DNA of 64,000 nucleotides from the NCBI RefSeq assembly GCF_011761565.1, contig NZ_JAASRM010000001.1, positions 2,542,139 through 2,606,138 of the forward strand, read 5' to 3'. A program made the position numbers and the translations under genes. The stretch is from Rhizomicrobium palustre. GTDB lineage: Bacteria > Pseudomonadota > Alphaproteobacteria > Micropepsales > Micropepsaceae. Below the pieces are notes generated by a model. That model was not told the origin of the DNA and searched no databases. It saw only the letters and a program-made list of their open reading frames with translations. Shown piece after piece: positions 57,543-64,000 of the stretch (its first letter is position 1; each line of letters begins with the position of its first letter).

Positions 57543-60161
57543 ATGGGAACCGCCGACAAAACCACGCAGCCTATTGGGCAGGTGGCTGATCTGACCCGCC
57601 GCGGGACCTTGCAGCTCTGCGGGGCGGCGGTGGCGGCGGTCTCGGCCGAGGCGAAGGGGCGTTCCCCTGCCGGGCATGGGTTCTCACGCGATGCGGCTGG
57701 AAGTCCTCTGCATATCACCGCCTTGAGCGACCGGGCCTTGCGCATTCAGGTCGGGCCGTTCTTCAAGCCCAGCACGATTTTGCTCTCCGACAAGACCATC
57801 CCCTTCGCGGCTAAAGAGGAAACCGCGGGCGAGGTGGTGCTGCGGATGAAAAGCATCTCCTGCCGCCTCAACACGGAAACCGGCCGCCTGAGCTTCTTCG
57901 ATGGCAGGGGCACGCGCATCTTGGCGGAAGGCGTGCGCAGCCTCACGCCTTCCAAACTCCAGGATCAGAACACGCTGATCGCGGAGCAGGGGTTTGTCTC
58001 GCCTGCGGATGAACGTCTCTTCGGCACCGGCCAGTTTCAGGACGGATTTCTTAATCTGCGCGGCCTCAGCCGTCGCCTGACCCAGGTCAATACCCAAATC
58101 AGCCTGCCGTTCCTCCTCTCCAGCAAGGGCTATGGCCTTTTGTGGCACAACACCGGGCTGATGGAGCTGAACCCGCGCGGCACTATGTTGAAGCCCGCGC
58201 GCGTGCCCTTCGAAGGCGGCAGCACCACGGTCAGTGTCACCACCACCGTCGGCGCCGCGGAGATCAAGCGCAGCCTCGCCGCCTTCGAATGCGCCTTCGA
58301 AGTGCCTGAAAGCGGGCGTTATGGGTTCCTTCTCGACGTCGGCAATGCCATGGCCTCGAAATATCATGTCGAGATCGACGGCAAAGTGCTGGTGGATTTC
58401 GCCAATTTCTGGCTGCCGCCGACTACCAGCTTCTTCGCCGATTTGGCGCGCGGCGCCCATAAGCTGCGTGTGGTGGGCGATTCCAAGGATGCCCCTTGGC
58501 TCAGCTTTGGCAAGGTCGAGGATACGACCGTGCTGCGCTCGCCCGTATCTGAGGGCGTCGATTATATCGTCATCGCCGGGCCTTCCGCCGAAGACATCAT
58601 TGCCGAATATCGCCGCCTCACCGGCGCGGCGCCGATGCTGCCGAAATGGGCTTATGGCTATATCCATTGCCGCGAGCGCTATAAATCCTCCGAGGAGATC
58701 CTCACCAACGCCAAGATGTTCCGCGCGCGGAATATCCCCATGGATGTGATGGTTCAGGATTGGCAGTATTGGGGTAAGTATGGCTGGAACGCCATGCAGT
58801 TCGATGAAGCCGATTATCCTGATCCCGCCGGCATGATCGGCGAGCTGCATCGCATAAAGGCGCGCTTCATGGTCTCGGTATGGTCGAAGGTCGATCCCTC
58901 GAGCGATGTCGGAAAGGCGCTCGCCAAGCGCAATTGCTATATTTCCGGCACCACCTGGATCGATTTCTTCAACCCCGATTGCGCCGCGGCCTATTGGGGG
59001 GCGATGAGCCACAAGCTCGTGCCGCTGGGCATCGATGCCTGGTGGCAAGACGCGACCGAGCCGGAAAATGACGATCTTGCCGGGCGCAAGACGGCGGCGG
59101 GGCCAGGCGAGATCGTGCGCCTGCAATATCCCATCCAGGTCAATCGCACGGTCTATGAGGGCCTGCGCCGCGATGCGCCCGATCGCCGGGTGATGATCTT
59201 GTCGCGCTGCGCCTTCCTTGGCCAGCAGCGCTATGCCTCGGCCACCTGGTCCGGCGACATCGGTTGCGATTGGGAAACGCTTCGGCGCCAAATTCCCGCG
59301 GGCCTCAACATGATGGCGGCGGGCTATCCCTATTGGACGGTCGATGCGGGCGGATTTTTCCGCCCCGGCAAATCGCAATACACCGATCCGGCCTATCACG
59401 AGCTGTTCTCGCGCTGGCTCCAGTTCGCCGCCTTTCTGCCGCTGATGCGCGTGCATGGCTATCAGACGACGACGGAGCCCTGGCATTACGGCGCCGAGGT
59501 CGAAGCGCGCACGCGCGCCACTATCGAGCTGCGCTACCGGCTGCTGCCTTACATTTACAGCGCGGCGGCGGCGGTGACGCGCAAGGGCTCCACGCTGCTG
59601 CGGCCCTTGGTGCTGGATTTCGCTCAGGATCCGAAGGCGCTCGATCAAACCACTAGCTTCATGTTCGGCAAGGCGATCCATGTCGCGCCGGTTCTGGCGG
59701 CGGGCGTGAAATCCTGGTCCGTCTATCTGCCGAAGAATGATGGCGGCTGGTACGATTTTTGGACCGGCGAACATCGTGATGGCGGGGCGGAGCATGACAT
59801 CGCTGCGCCGATCGATCGTATCCCTCTGCATGTGCGCGCGGGCGGCATCGTTCCGCTTGGCCCGGTGGTGCAAAGCACGGCGGAAGCCGACGGCCGCGAT
59901 CTTACCATTCGCGTTTATCCCGGCGCGGATGGCCGTTTCGAGCTCTATGAGGATGAGGGGACCAACTACAATTACGAAAAGGGCGCCTTCGCGACGATTT
60001 CCTTCACCTGGAAAAACCAAAGCCGCGAGCTGATCATTTCGGCGCGCAAGGGCCGTTTCCCGGGCATGCTGGAGCGGCGCAGCTTTCACGTGGCTGTGGC
60101 CGGCCAAGGGGAGGGCAAGCCCGTCGCCTATGACGGCAAGGAAATGCGGCTCCAATTCTAA
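57543..60161 (+). CDS. Glycoside hydrolase family 31 enzyme with PA14-like insert and Tat-type signal
   Basis: The 872-residue protein begins with a twin-arginine-like signal (LTRRGTLQLCGAAVAAVSAEA). It has a GH31 N-terminal sandwich, an insert at about residues 240-325 (ESGRYGFLLDVGNAMASKYHVEIDG, ARGAHKLRVVGDS) that resembles a PA14 module, and the catalytic barrel. The nucleophile is Asp503 in WWQDATEPE and the acid/base is Asp572 in WSGDIG. PMDVMVQDWQYWGKYGW is also typical. GH31 with PA14 is known in alpha-xylosidases. It is likely periplasmic and releases alpha-linked xylose or glucose from material imported by the receptor upstream. Start ATG 57543 has AGGGGG just before it. Substrate is inferred. 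Confidence 0.9.
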   Translation: MGTADKTTQPIGQVADLTRRGTLQLCGAAVAAVSAEAKGRSPAGHGFSRDAAGSPLHITALSDRALRIQVGPFFKPSTILLSDKTIPFAAKEETAGEVVLRMKSISCRLNTETGRLSFFDGRGTRILAEGVRSLTPSKLQDQNTLIAEQGFVSPADERLFGTGQFQDGFLNLRGLSRRLTQVNTQISLPFLLSSKGYGLLWHNTGLMELNPRGTMLKPARVPFEGGSTTVSVTTTVGAAEIKRSLAAFECAFEVPESGRYGFLLDVGNAMASKYHVEIDGKVLVDFANFWLPPTTSFFADLARGAHKLRVVGDSKDAPWLSFGKVEDTTVLRSPVSEGVDYIVIAGPSAEDIIAEYRRLTGAAPMLPKWAYGYIHCRERYKSSEEILTNAKMFRARNIPMDVMVQDWQYWGKYGWNAMQFDEADYPDPAGMIGELHRIKARFMVSVWSKVDPSSDVGKALAKRNCYISGTTWIDFFNPDCAAAYWGAMSHKLVPLGIDAWWQDATEPENDDLAGRKTAAGPGEIVRLQYPIQVNRTVYEGLRRDAPDRRVMILSRCAFLGQQRYASATWSGDIGCDWETLRRQIPAGLNMMAAGYPYWTVDAGGFFRPGKSQYTDPAYHELFSRWLQFAAFLPLMRVHGYQTTTEPWHYGAEVEARTRATIELRYRLLPYIYSAAAAVTRKGSTLLRPLVLDFAQDPKALDQTTSFMFGKAIHVAPVLAAGVKSWSVYLPKNDGGWYDFWTGEHRDGGAEHDIAAPIDRIPLHVRAGGIVPLGPVVQSTAEADGRDLTIRVYPGADGRFELYEDEGTNYNYEKGAFATISFTWKNQSRELIISARKGRFPGMLERRSFHVAVAGQGEGKPVAYDGKEMRLQF

Positions 60162-60240
60162 GGCTCGCCAATTATGCCGCCCGCGGTTGCCCTGCTGTCA
60201 TGGAGGTGTGCTAAGCTTTGGGCGACTATGGGGGGTATAG

Positions 60241-61149
60241 ATGGGCAAAGAAATCACGGCATCCGGCGCAAGCGGTGCGCGCCGCGTCTTTTCCGCGAAA
60301 AATACGCCGCTCTTGCTGCTGGCCTTGCTTCTTCCGGCGATAGGTCTGGGGGCTTGCGGGCGGGCGGCGCCGGATTCGGGGCAAGAGGCGGTGTTGATCC
60401 GCAAGCCTTGGGTCTTCGGCCATGGCGGCATCGAGGCCGAGCCGGTCAAGACTGGGCTCACCTACACCGCTATCACCACCCAGGTGGTTTATATTTCGGT
60501 GATGCCCCAACTGATGCGCGAGCACTTCGCCGACATCATGACCTCGGATGGGGTTCCACTTAGCTTCGATGGCTATGTGCAGCTACGCGTCATCGATAGC
60601 GTCAAGCTGGTCGACAAATTCGGCGGCGCGCTCGACGATGTTGCCGATGCGCATGCCGAAGGCGGGCGGCTCCCGGCGTGGTATGCCTATAATTTGCAAG
60701 GCCCGATCCGCAACACTATCCGCATGGCGGTGAAGAAATACGGCCTCAACGAGATCGCCATCGCCTATACCGCCGATGAGAAGATCGAGCATGAGGTCAA
60801 GCTCGCCATCGCCGCCTATATTGCCAAGCGCGGCATGCCGGTGGAGCTGGTGGATTTCAACCTCGGCAAAACCAATCCGCCAGATGCCATTCGCGATCAG
60901 CGCGTGCGCACCGCCGCCGAACAGCAGCGCCAGATTACAGAAAAGCAGACCCAGCTCGCCGAAGAGGCCCGCAAAGGCGCGGAACTCGCACGCGCTGATG
61001 CCGATAATGCCTATCGCGAAAAGATGCAGCTCACGCCCGAACAATTCATCCGCCTGCAGCAGATCGACATGCAGCGGCAGGTCTGCAACGGCGGCAAATG
61101 CACCTTTATTATCGGCGGCAATGTTACGCCGGTGGTTCCGGTGAAATAA
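60241..61149 (+). CDS. SPFH/prohibitin-domain lipoprotein
   Basis: A 302-residue protein with a lipoprotein signal: LLLALLLPAIGLGACG has a lipobox with cysteine at 39. The SPFH (band 7) domain follows (GLTYTAITTQVVYISVMP, DIMTSDGVPLSFDGYVQLRVIDSVKLVDKFG, LQGPIRNTIRMAVKKYGLNEIA). Then comes a charged helical stretch (DQRVRTAAEQQRQITEKQTQLAEEARKGAELARADA), which is the coiled part of such proteins. Band 7 proteins form large membrane-associated rings. A lipid anchor in place of a transmembrane segment is less usual. The next gene, a membrane protein, begins three bases after its stop and may be a partner. Confidence 0.82.
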   Translation: MGKEITASGASGARRVFSAKNTPLLLLALLLPAIGLGACGRAAPDSGQEAVLIRKPWVFGHGGIEAEPVKTGLTYTAITTQVVYISVMPQLMREHFADIMTSDGVPLSFDGYVQLRVIDSVKLVDKFGGALDDVADAHAEGGRLPAWYAYNLQGPIRNTIRMAVKKYGLNEIAIAYTADEKIEHEVKLAIAAYIAKRGMPVELVDFNLGKTNPPDAIRDQRVRTAAEQQRQITEKQTQLAEEARKGAELARADADNAYREKMQLTPEQFIRLQQIDMQRQVCNGGKCTFIIGGNVTPVVPVK

Positions 61150-61152
61150 GTC

Positions 61153-62334
61153 ATGGCTTCACAAACATTTCGCCCCCCTGTTTCGCACCAGATCGGCTGG
61201 TATGCGATGGGGCTTCTCCTCATCCTTTGGTTCGCCGCCAATATTTGGCTGCAGAACGGTGTCGGTATTTGGTCGGCACTGCCGTTCCTCGGTGGGCTTT
61301 ACCTGCTTTTCGCCGCGTCACGCGAGCATGTGCGCCTGTCAGCCGAGCAGCTAGACTATTTCAACGGTTTTTCGACCAGCACCGTGCGCAAATGCGATGT
61401 GGAAGGCTATCGTAGGCTTAACCGCTTCTCTTGGAGACGTCGTTCCAGGGTGTCGCTAGTCATCGAGCTTAAACCGGTTGGCGCAGCCCCGGTGCATCTG
61501 CCCTTGTGGATTTTAGAGCATCCCGATGTGGCGCCCTGGTTTGCCGGTCTCAAGGATATCGATGCTGAGGCCGAGGCGGAGTGCCATGTGGTAGAGGCCG
61601 CTACTCCTGCGTTTGGCGCCGATCCAAATGCCCGCGTGGCACGGGCGCAATTTCTAAAAAGGCTGATTGGCGGCGTTACCGTGCTCGGGTTTGCCGCTTT
61701 GGCGGTGGCATTTTTGGCCAACGGAGCGAGTTGGGCTGCGGTACCTTTGATGGCTCTGCCGTTCATCGCAGTGCTGCTTGATATTGCCTATCCGGGGCAG
61801 CTGCGGTTTCTAGATGACCAGAGCGAGGTGGATGCGCGCCCCTCGATGTTTCAGCTTGTGATGTTTCCTGCGCTATTTCTTTCTTTCCTGGTGCTCGAAC
61901 GCCTGCAGCTCGTCACTTATCATCCGCTGTTTCTGCCCGCGCTCGCTGCCGCCGTGATCGCGGTCTTTTACGTCCGCCTGCGTTCGCCGGGAATGGATTG
62001 GTCGGCCATGCTGTTTGGCTTTGGGGTCTGCGTGTTTTTCTATACCGGCAGTGCCCTTGCTTACGCAGATGAGATGTTCGACACGGCGCCAACCCGCATC
62101 GTCTCCACCGTGGTGGTCGATCATCACGTGAACCATGGCCGCAGCACCAGCTACACGGTGTCTGTGGCGCCATGGCGAGCTGGTGGAGGCGCCACTGATT
62201 TTTCCGTTACCAGCGCCGAATATCTCGCCTGGGGCCTCGGCGCGACAGTATGCGTTCGGGAGGGTAAGGGCGCGCTGGGCTGGGCTTGGGTCAAGCTAAA
62301 GAGCTGCCGGTCGGGCGGTGTGCATGATTCCTAA
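61153..62334 (+). CDS. Multi-pass membrane protein of unknown function
   Basis: I do not recognise this 393-residue protein. It has a pair of N-terminal membrane helices (YAMGLLLILWFAANIWLQN, ALPFLGGLYLLFAASREH), a soluble region at about 60-155, and a cluster of about five helices at 170-300 (GGVTVLGFAALAVAFLANG, WAAVPLMALPFIAVLLDIAY, FLPALAAAVIAVFYVRL, MLFGFGVCVFFYTGSAL). A C-terminal soluble domain follows (VVVDHHVNHGRSTSYTVSVAPW). No transporter or enzyme signature is seen. Three bases separate it from the SPFH gene, so they are co-transcribed. It could anchor or use the SPFH ring. Confidence 0.7.
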   Translation: MASQTFRPPVSHQIGWYAMGLLLILWFAANIWLQNGVGIWSALPFLGGLYLLFAASREHVRLSAEQLDYFNGFSTSTVRKCDVEGYRRLNRFSWRRRSRVSLVIELKPVGAAPVHLPLWILEHPDVAPWFAGLKDIDAEAEAECHVVEAATPAFGADPNARVARAQFLKRLIGGVTVLGFAALAVAFLANGASWAAVPLMALPFIAVLLDIAYPGQLRFLDDQSEVDARPSMFQLVMFPALFLSFLVLERLQLVTYHPLFLPALAAAVIAVFYVRLRSPGMDWSAMLFGFGVCVFFYTGSALAYADEMFDTAPTRIVSTVVVDHHVNHGRSTSYTVSVAPWRAGGGATDFSVTSAEYLAWGLGATVCVREGKGALGWAWVKLKSCRSGGVHDS

Positions 62335-62431
62335 CATAGCGGTTCTCTGTCATAAATTAATCCTGTGCCCTCCCGCCGCTATCTTGACCTTACGGGCAAA
62401 AACCTGGACCGTCCTGAATGTGACATGACGG

Positions 62432-63733
62432 TTGGGGTACTGTTTGTCTGCATCGGGCGGTGGGGACCCGCGTATTTTCAATATCCGGCAAGCGGCTTTG
62501 GGGGCGGCTGCCGCGGGCAGGCTGGACGAAGCTGCGCGGCTTTGGGATCAGCTTTTACGCCTGTTTCCTAATCATCCCGAAGCCCTGCATTTCATGGCCC
62601 AGCGCGCGCTGCAAAAGGGCGACGCCAAAACTGCGCGGGGTTTGCTGGAAACTGCGGTGCGAGCCGCGCCGCGCGATCCGGTACTGCATCTCGCCTTGGC
62701 CTATGCCTGCCGCGTCCTTGGCGATGATGGGGCGGAGATGGAGGCGCTCACCGGCGCGCTGATCGCCGATCCTTATTGCTATCCCGCGCTGCTCGCCAAA
62801 GCTGCCGCCTTTTCCCGCCATGGGCTGAAGCGCCAAGCCGCGCGGCTTTACAAGGATGCGCTTGCCATTGTGCCGCCCGACGAACGGCTCTCGCCGCAAC
62901 TGCGCGAAGAGGTGGCTGTGGCGCGCGCCGCCGTACGCGCGAATATGGAGTCGCTGGATAGCTTTCTCGCTAACCGTCTGGGCGCGCTGAACGAACGCTT
63001 CAGCGCCGCGCAAACCGCCCGCGTGCTCGAGGCGAAAGAGGCCATGATCGGGCGGACGCGCATTTATGCCTCGGAAGCGAGCCTCTACCGCGTGCCGGGG
63101 CTGCCCGCAGTGCCCTTCTTTGATCGTAGCTTCTTTCCGTGGATGGAGGCGCTGGAGGCGCAGACCGACATTATCCGTGACGAGCTCGTGGCGCTTCTGG
63201 ATACGCGCGGTGACGACTTCGCGCCCTACCTCAATTACCCCGCCGGCGCGCCGCTGGAGCAATGGAAAGAGCTCAACCGCTCCCCTCGCTGGACCACCCT
63301 TTACCTCTTCAAGGATGGAGCGCCCGTGGAGGAGCATTGCGCGTTGTGCCCGCTGACCGCTGCCGCGCTGGACCAGGTGCCGCTCGCCGTCATCCCAGGT
63401 GCCGAGCCCACCGCGATGTTTTCCGCGCTGGAGCCGCACACCACCATCCCGGCCCACACCGGCATCACCAATGCGCGCGCGGTGGTGCATCTGCCATTGA
63501 TCCTGCCGGGCGACTGCCGCTTCCGTGTGGGGAATGAAACCCGCCCCTGGAAAATGGGCGAGGCCTGGGCATTCGACGACAGTATTGAGCATGAGGCCGT
63601 CAACGGCTCGGGCGAACGCCGCGTCATCCTCATTTTCAACGTGTGGAATCCCTATCTCTCTGAGGTCGAGCGCGACTACGCGGCAGCGTTGATTTCGGGA
63701 TACTACGCCTATCTGGCGGAGGAGGGGGCCTAG
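62432..63733 (+). CDS. TPR-containing aspartyl/asparaginyl beta-hydroxylase
   Basis: The N-terminal third has TPR-like helices (ALGAAAAGRLDEAARLWDQLLRLFPNHPEALHFMAQRALQKGD and similar). The C-terminal half has the Asp/Asn hydroxylase fold (PF05118): WTTLYLFKDGAPVEEHCALCP, PHTTIPAHTGITNARAVVHLPLI, CRFRVGNETRPWKMGEAWAFDDSIEHEAVNGSGERRVILIFNVWNP. The iron ligands are His in PAHTG and His in IEHEA, and the arginine in GERRVI binds 2-oxoglutarate. These enzymes hydroxylate Asp/Asn in peptides, or lipids in LpxO relatives. The start is unsure because only TTG codons (62432, 62444) are available in frame. It is not linked to the RiPP genes. Confidence 0.83.
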   Translation: MGYCLSASGGGDPRIFNIRQAALGAAAAGRLDEAARLWDQLLRLFPNHPEALHFMAQRALQKGDAKTARGLLETAVRAAPRDPVLHLALAYACRVLGDDGAEMEALTGALIADPYCYPALLAKAAAFSRHGLKRQAARLYKDALAIVPPDERLSPQLREEVAVARAAVRANMESLDSFLANRLGALNERFSAAQTARVLEAKEAMIGRTRIYASEASLYRVPGLPAVPFFDRSFFPWMEALEAQTDIIRDELVALLDTRGDDFAPYLNYPAGAPLEQWKELNRSPRWTTLYLFKDGAPVEEHCALCPLTAAALDQVPLAVIPGAEPTAMFSALEPHTTIPAHTGITNARAVVHLPLILPGDCRFRVGNETRPWKMGEAWAFDDSIEHEAVNGSGERRVILIFNVWNPYLSEVERDYAAALISGYYAYLAEEGA

Positions 63734-63796
63734 CTTTTCCCTTCCCATCCTGGCCCCTCCTGCTATGAGAGGGGGTGTCTTTCAGAGTTTTGCTGA

Positions 63797-64000
63797 ATGG
63801 AATCGCCGTTGATTTCCGCCGTGGGGCTGGTTGCCGCCTTCTGCACCACCCTGGCCTATGTCCCGCAGGTCTGGCGGATCTGGAAAACACGCTCCACGGC
63901 CGACATTTCCCTCGGCATGTTCGCGCTGATGAATTTCGGCGTCGCCTTGTGGCTGGTCTACGGGATCGCCATCGGAAGCTGGCCGGTCGCCATCGCCAAT
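63797..64000 (+). CDS. SemiSWEET-type sugar transporter, 3' end outside window
   Basis: The frame starts at ATG 63797 and is open to the last base. Its 68 visible residues contain VGLVAAFCTTLAYVPQVWRIWKTRSTADISLGMFALMN and FGVALWLVYGIAIGSWPVAIAN. The PQ motif and the helix pattern are those of MtN3/SemiSWEET proteins, which are about 90 residues and work as dimers to move sugars across the inner membrane. About 20 residues should be missing at the window end. Confidence 0.85.
   Translation, partial: MESPLISAVGLVAAFCTTLAYVPQVWRIWKTRSTADISLGMFALMNFGVALWLVYGIAIGSWPVAIAN

Noticed and set aside
57684..60155. Minus-strand open frame of 823 codons
   Set aside because: Antisense shadow of the GH31 gene, whose catalytic motifs are intact on the plus strand.

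Overview
The window looks like chromosomal DNA of a Gram-negative, GC-rich alphaproteobacterium that depends heavily on TonB-dependent outer-membrane transport (Caulobacterales, Sphingomonadales or Micropepsales-like). The grounds are a long TonB-dependent receptor next to a GH31 glycosidase, FecI/FecR-type signalling, a general secretion pathway and the base composition. The genus cannot be fixed from the sequence alone. Most of the DNA is coding, in long operons whose genes overlap by ATGA or TAATG.

Layout. 1-1.6 kb: a papain-like protease gene cut by the window edge, a tRNA-Leu 3' fragment and a decayed IS21 transposase, which mark an old integration edge. 1.7-5.3 kb: a nucleotidyltransferase and, on the other strand, a lasso-type leader peptidase (B2) with an ABC exporter. 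5.5-8.6 kb: a short TonB-like protein, an STN-domain protein without a receptor barrel, an ECF sigma factor and its FecR-type anti-sigma. 8.7-32.6 kb: one long co-directional run holding a TpsB transporter, a DUF2341/LamG-ExbB fusion, ExbD, TonB, a porin, a coiled-coil periplasmic protein, a YbjN-like protein, a 4296-residue filamentous haemagglutinin (TpsA), an AraC regulator, HprK-like kinase A, a PqqD-like protein and HprK-like kinase B. 32.6-34.8 kb: a lasso-cyclase-like asparagine synthetase and, divergent from it, a 48-residue precursor-like peptide gene that the usual gene-length cutoff misses. 35-36.5 kb: a PstS/DING-like phosphate-binding protein. 37.1-48.4 kb: a type II secretion system (E F G H I J L M C D K) and two prepilin peptidase paralogues. 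48.6-50.3 kb: a third HprK-like kinase overlapping a sulfotransferase. 50.3-52.7 kb: a scarred segment (SDR with an abnormal tail, SnoaL-like protein, frameshifted LysR gene, tRNA fragment). 52.8-64 kb: an ordinary region with an atypical LytTR regulator, a TonB-dependent receptor, GH31, an SPFH lipoprotein, a membrane protein, a TPR-Asp/Asn hydroxylase and a SemiSWEET.

Two systems appear interleaved. First, the set STN protein + ECF sigma + FecR + TpsB/TpsA + ExbB/ExbD/TonB + T2SS + PstS-like protein matches the content of the Pseudomonas aeruginosa PUMA3 (VreA-VreI-VreR, Hxc, PdtA/PdtB) locus. Second, every part of a phospho-lasso-type RiPP pathway is present but scattered over about 48 kb: precursor (A), PqqD/RRE (B1), transglutaminase-like peptidase (B2), cyclase (C), exporter (D), nucleotidyltransferase (N), three HPr-kinase-like proteins (K) and a sulfotransferase. 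The peptide ends in serine and has a leader of lasso type, with a predicted core whose Asp8 could close a ring with Ala1. I consider this split, multi-kinase RiPP system embedded in a PUMA3-like secretion locus the most interesting feature of the window.
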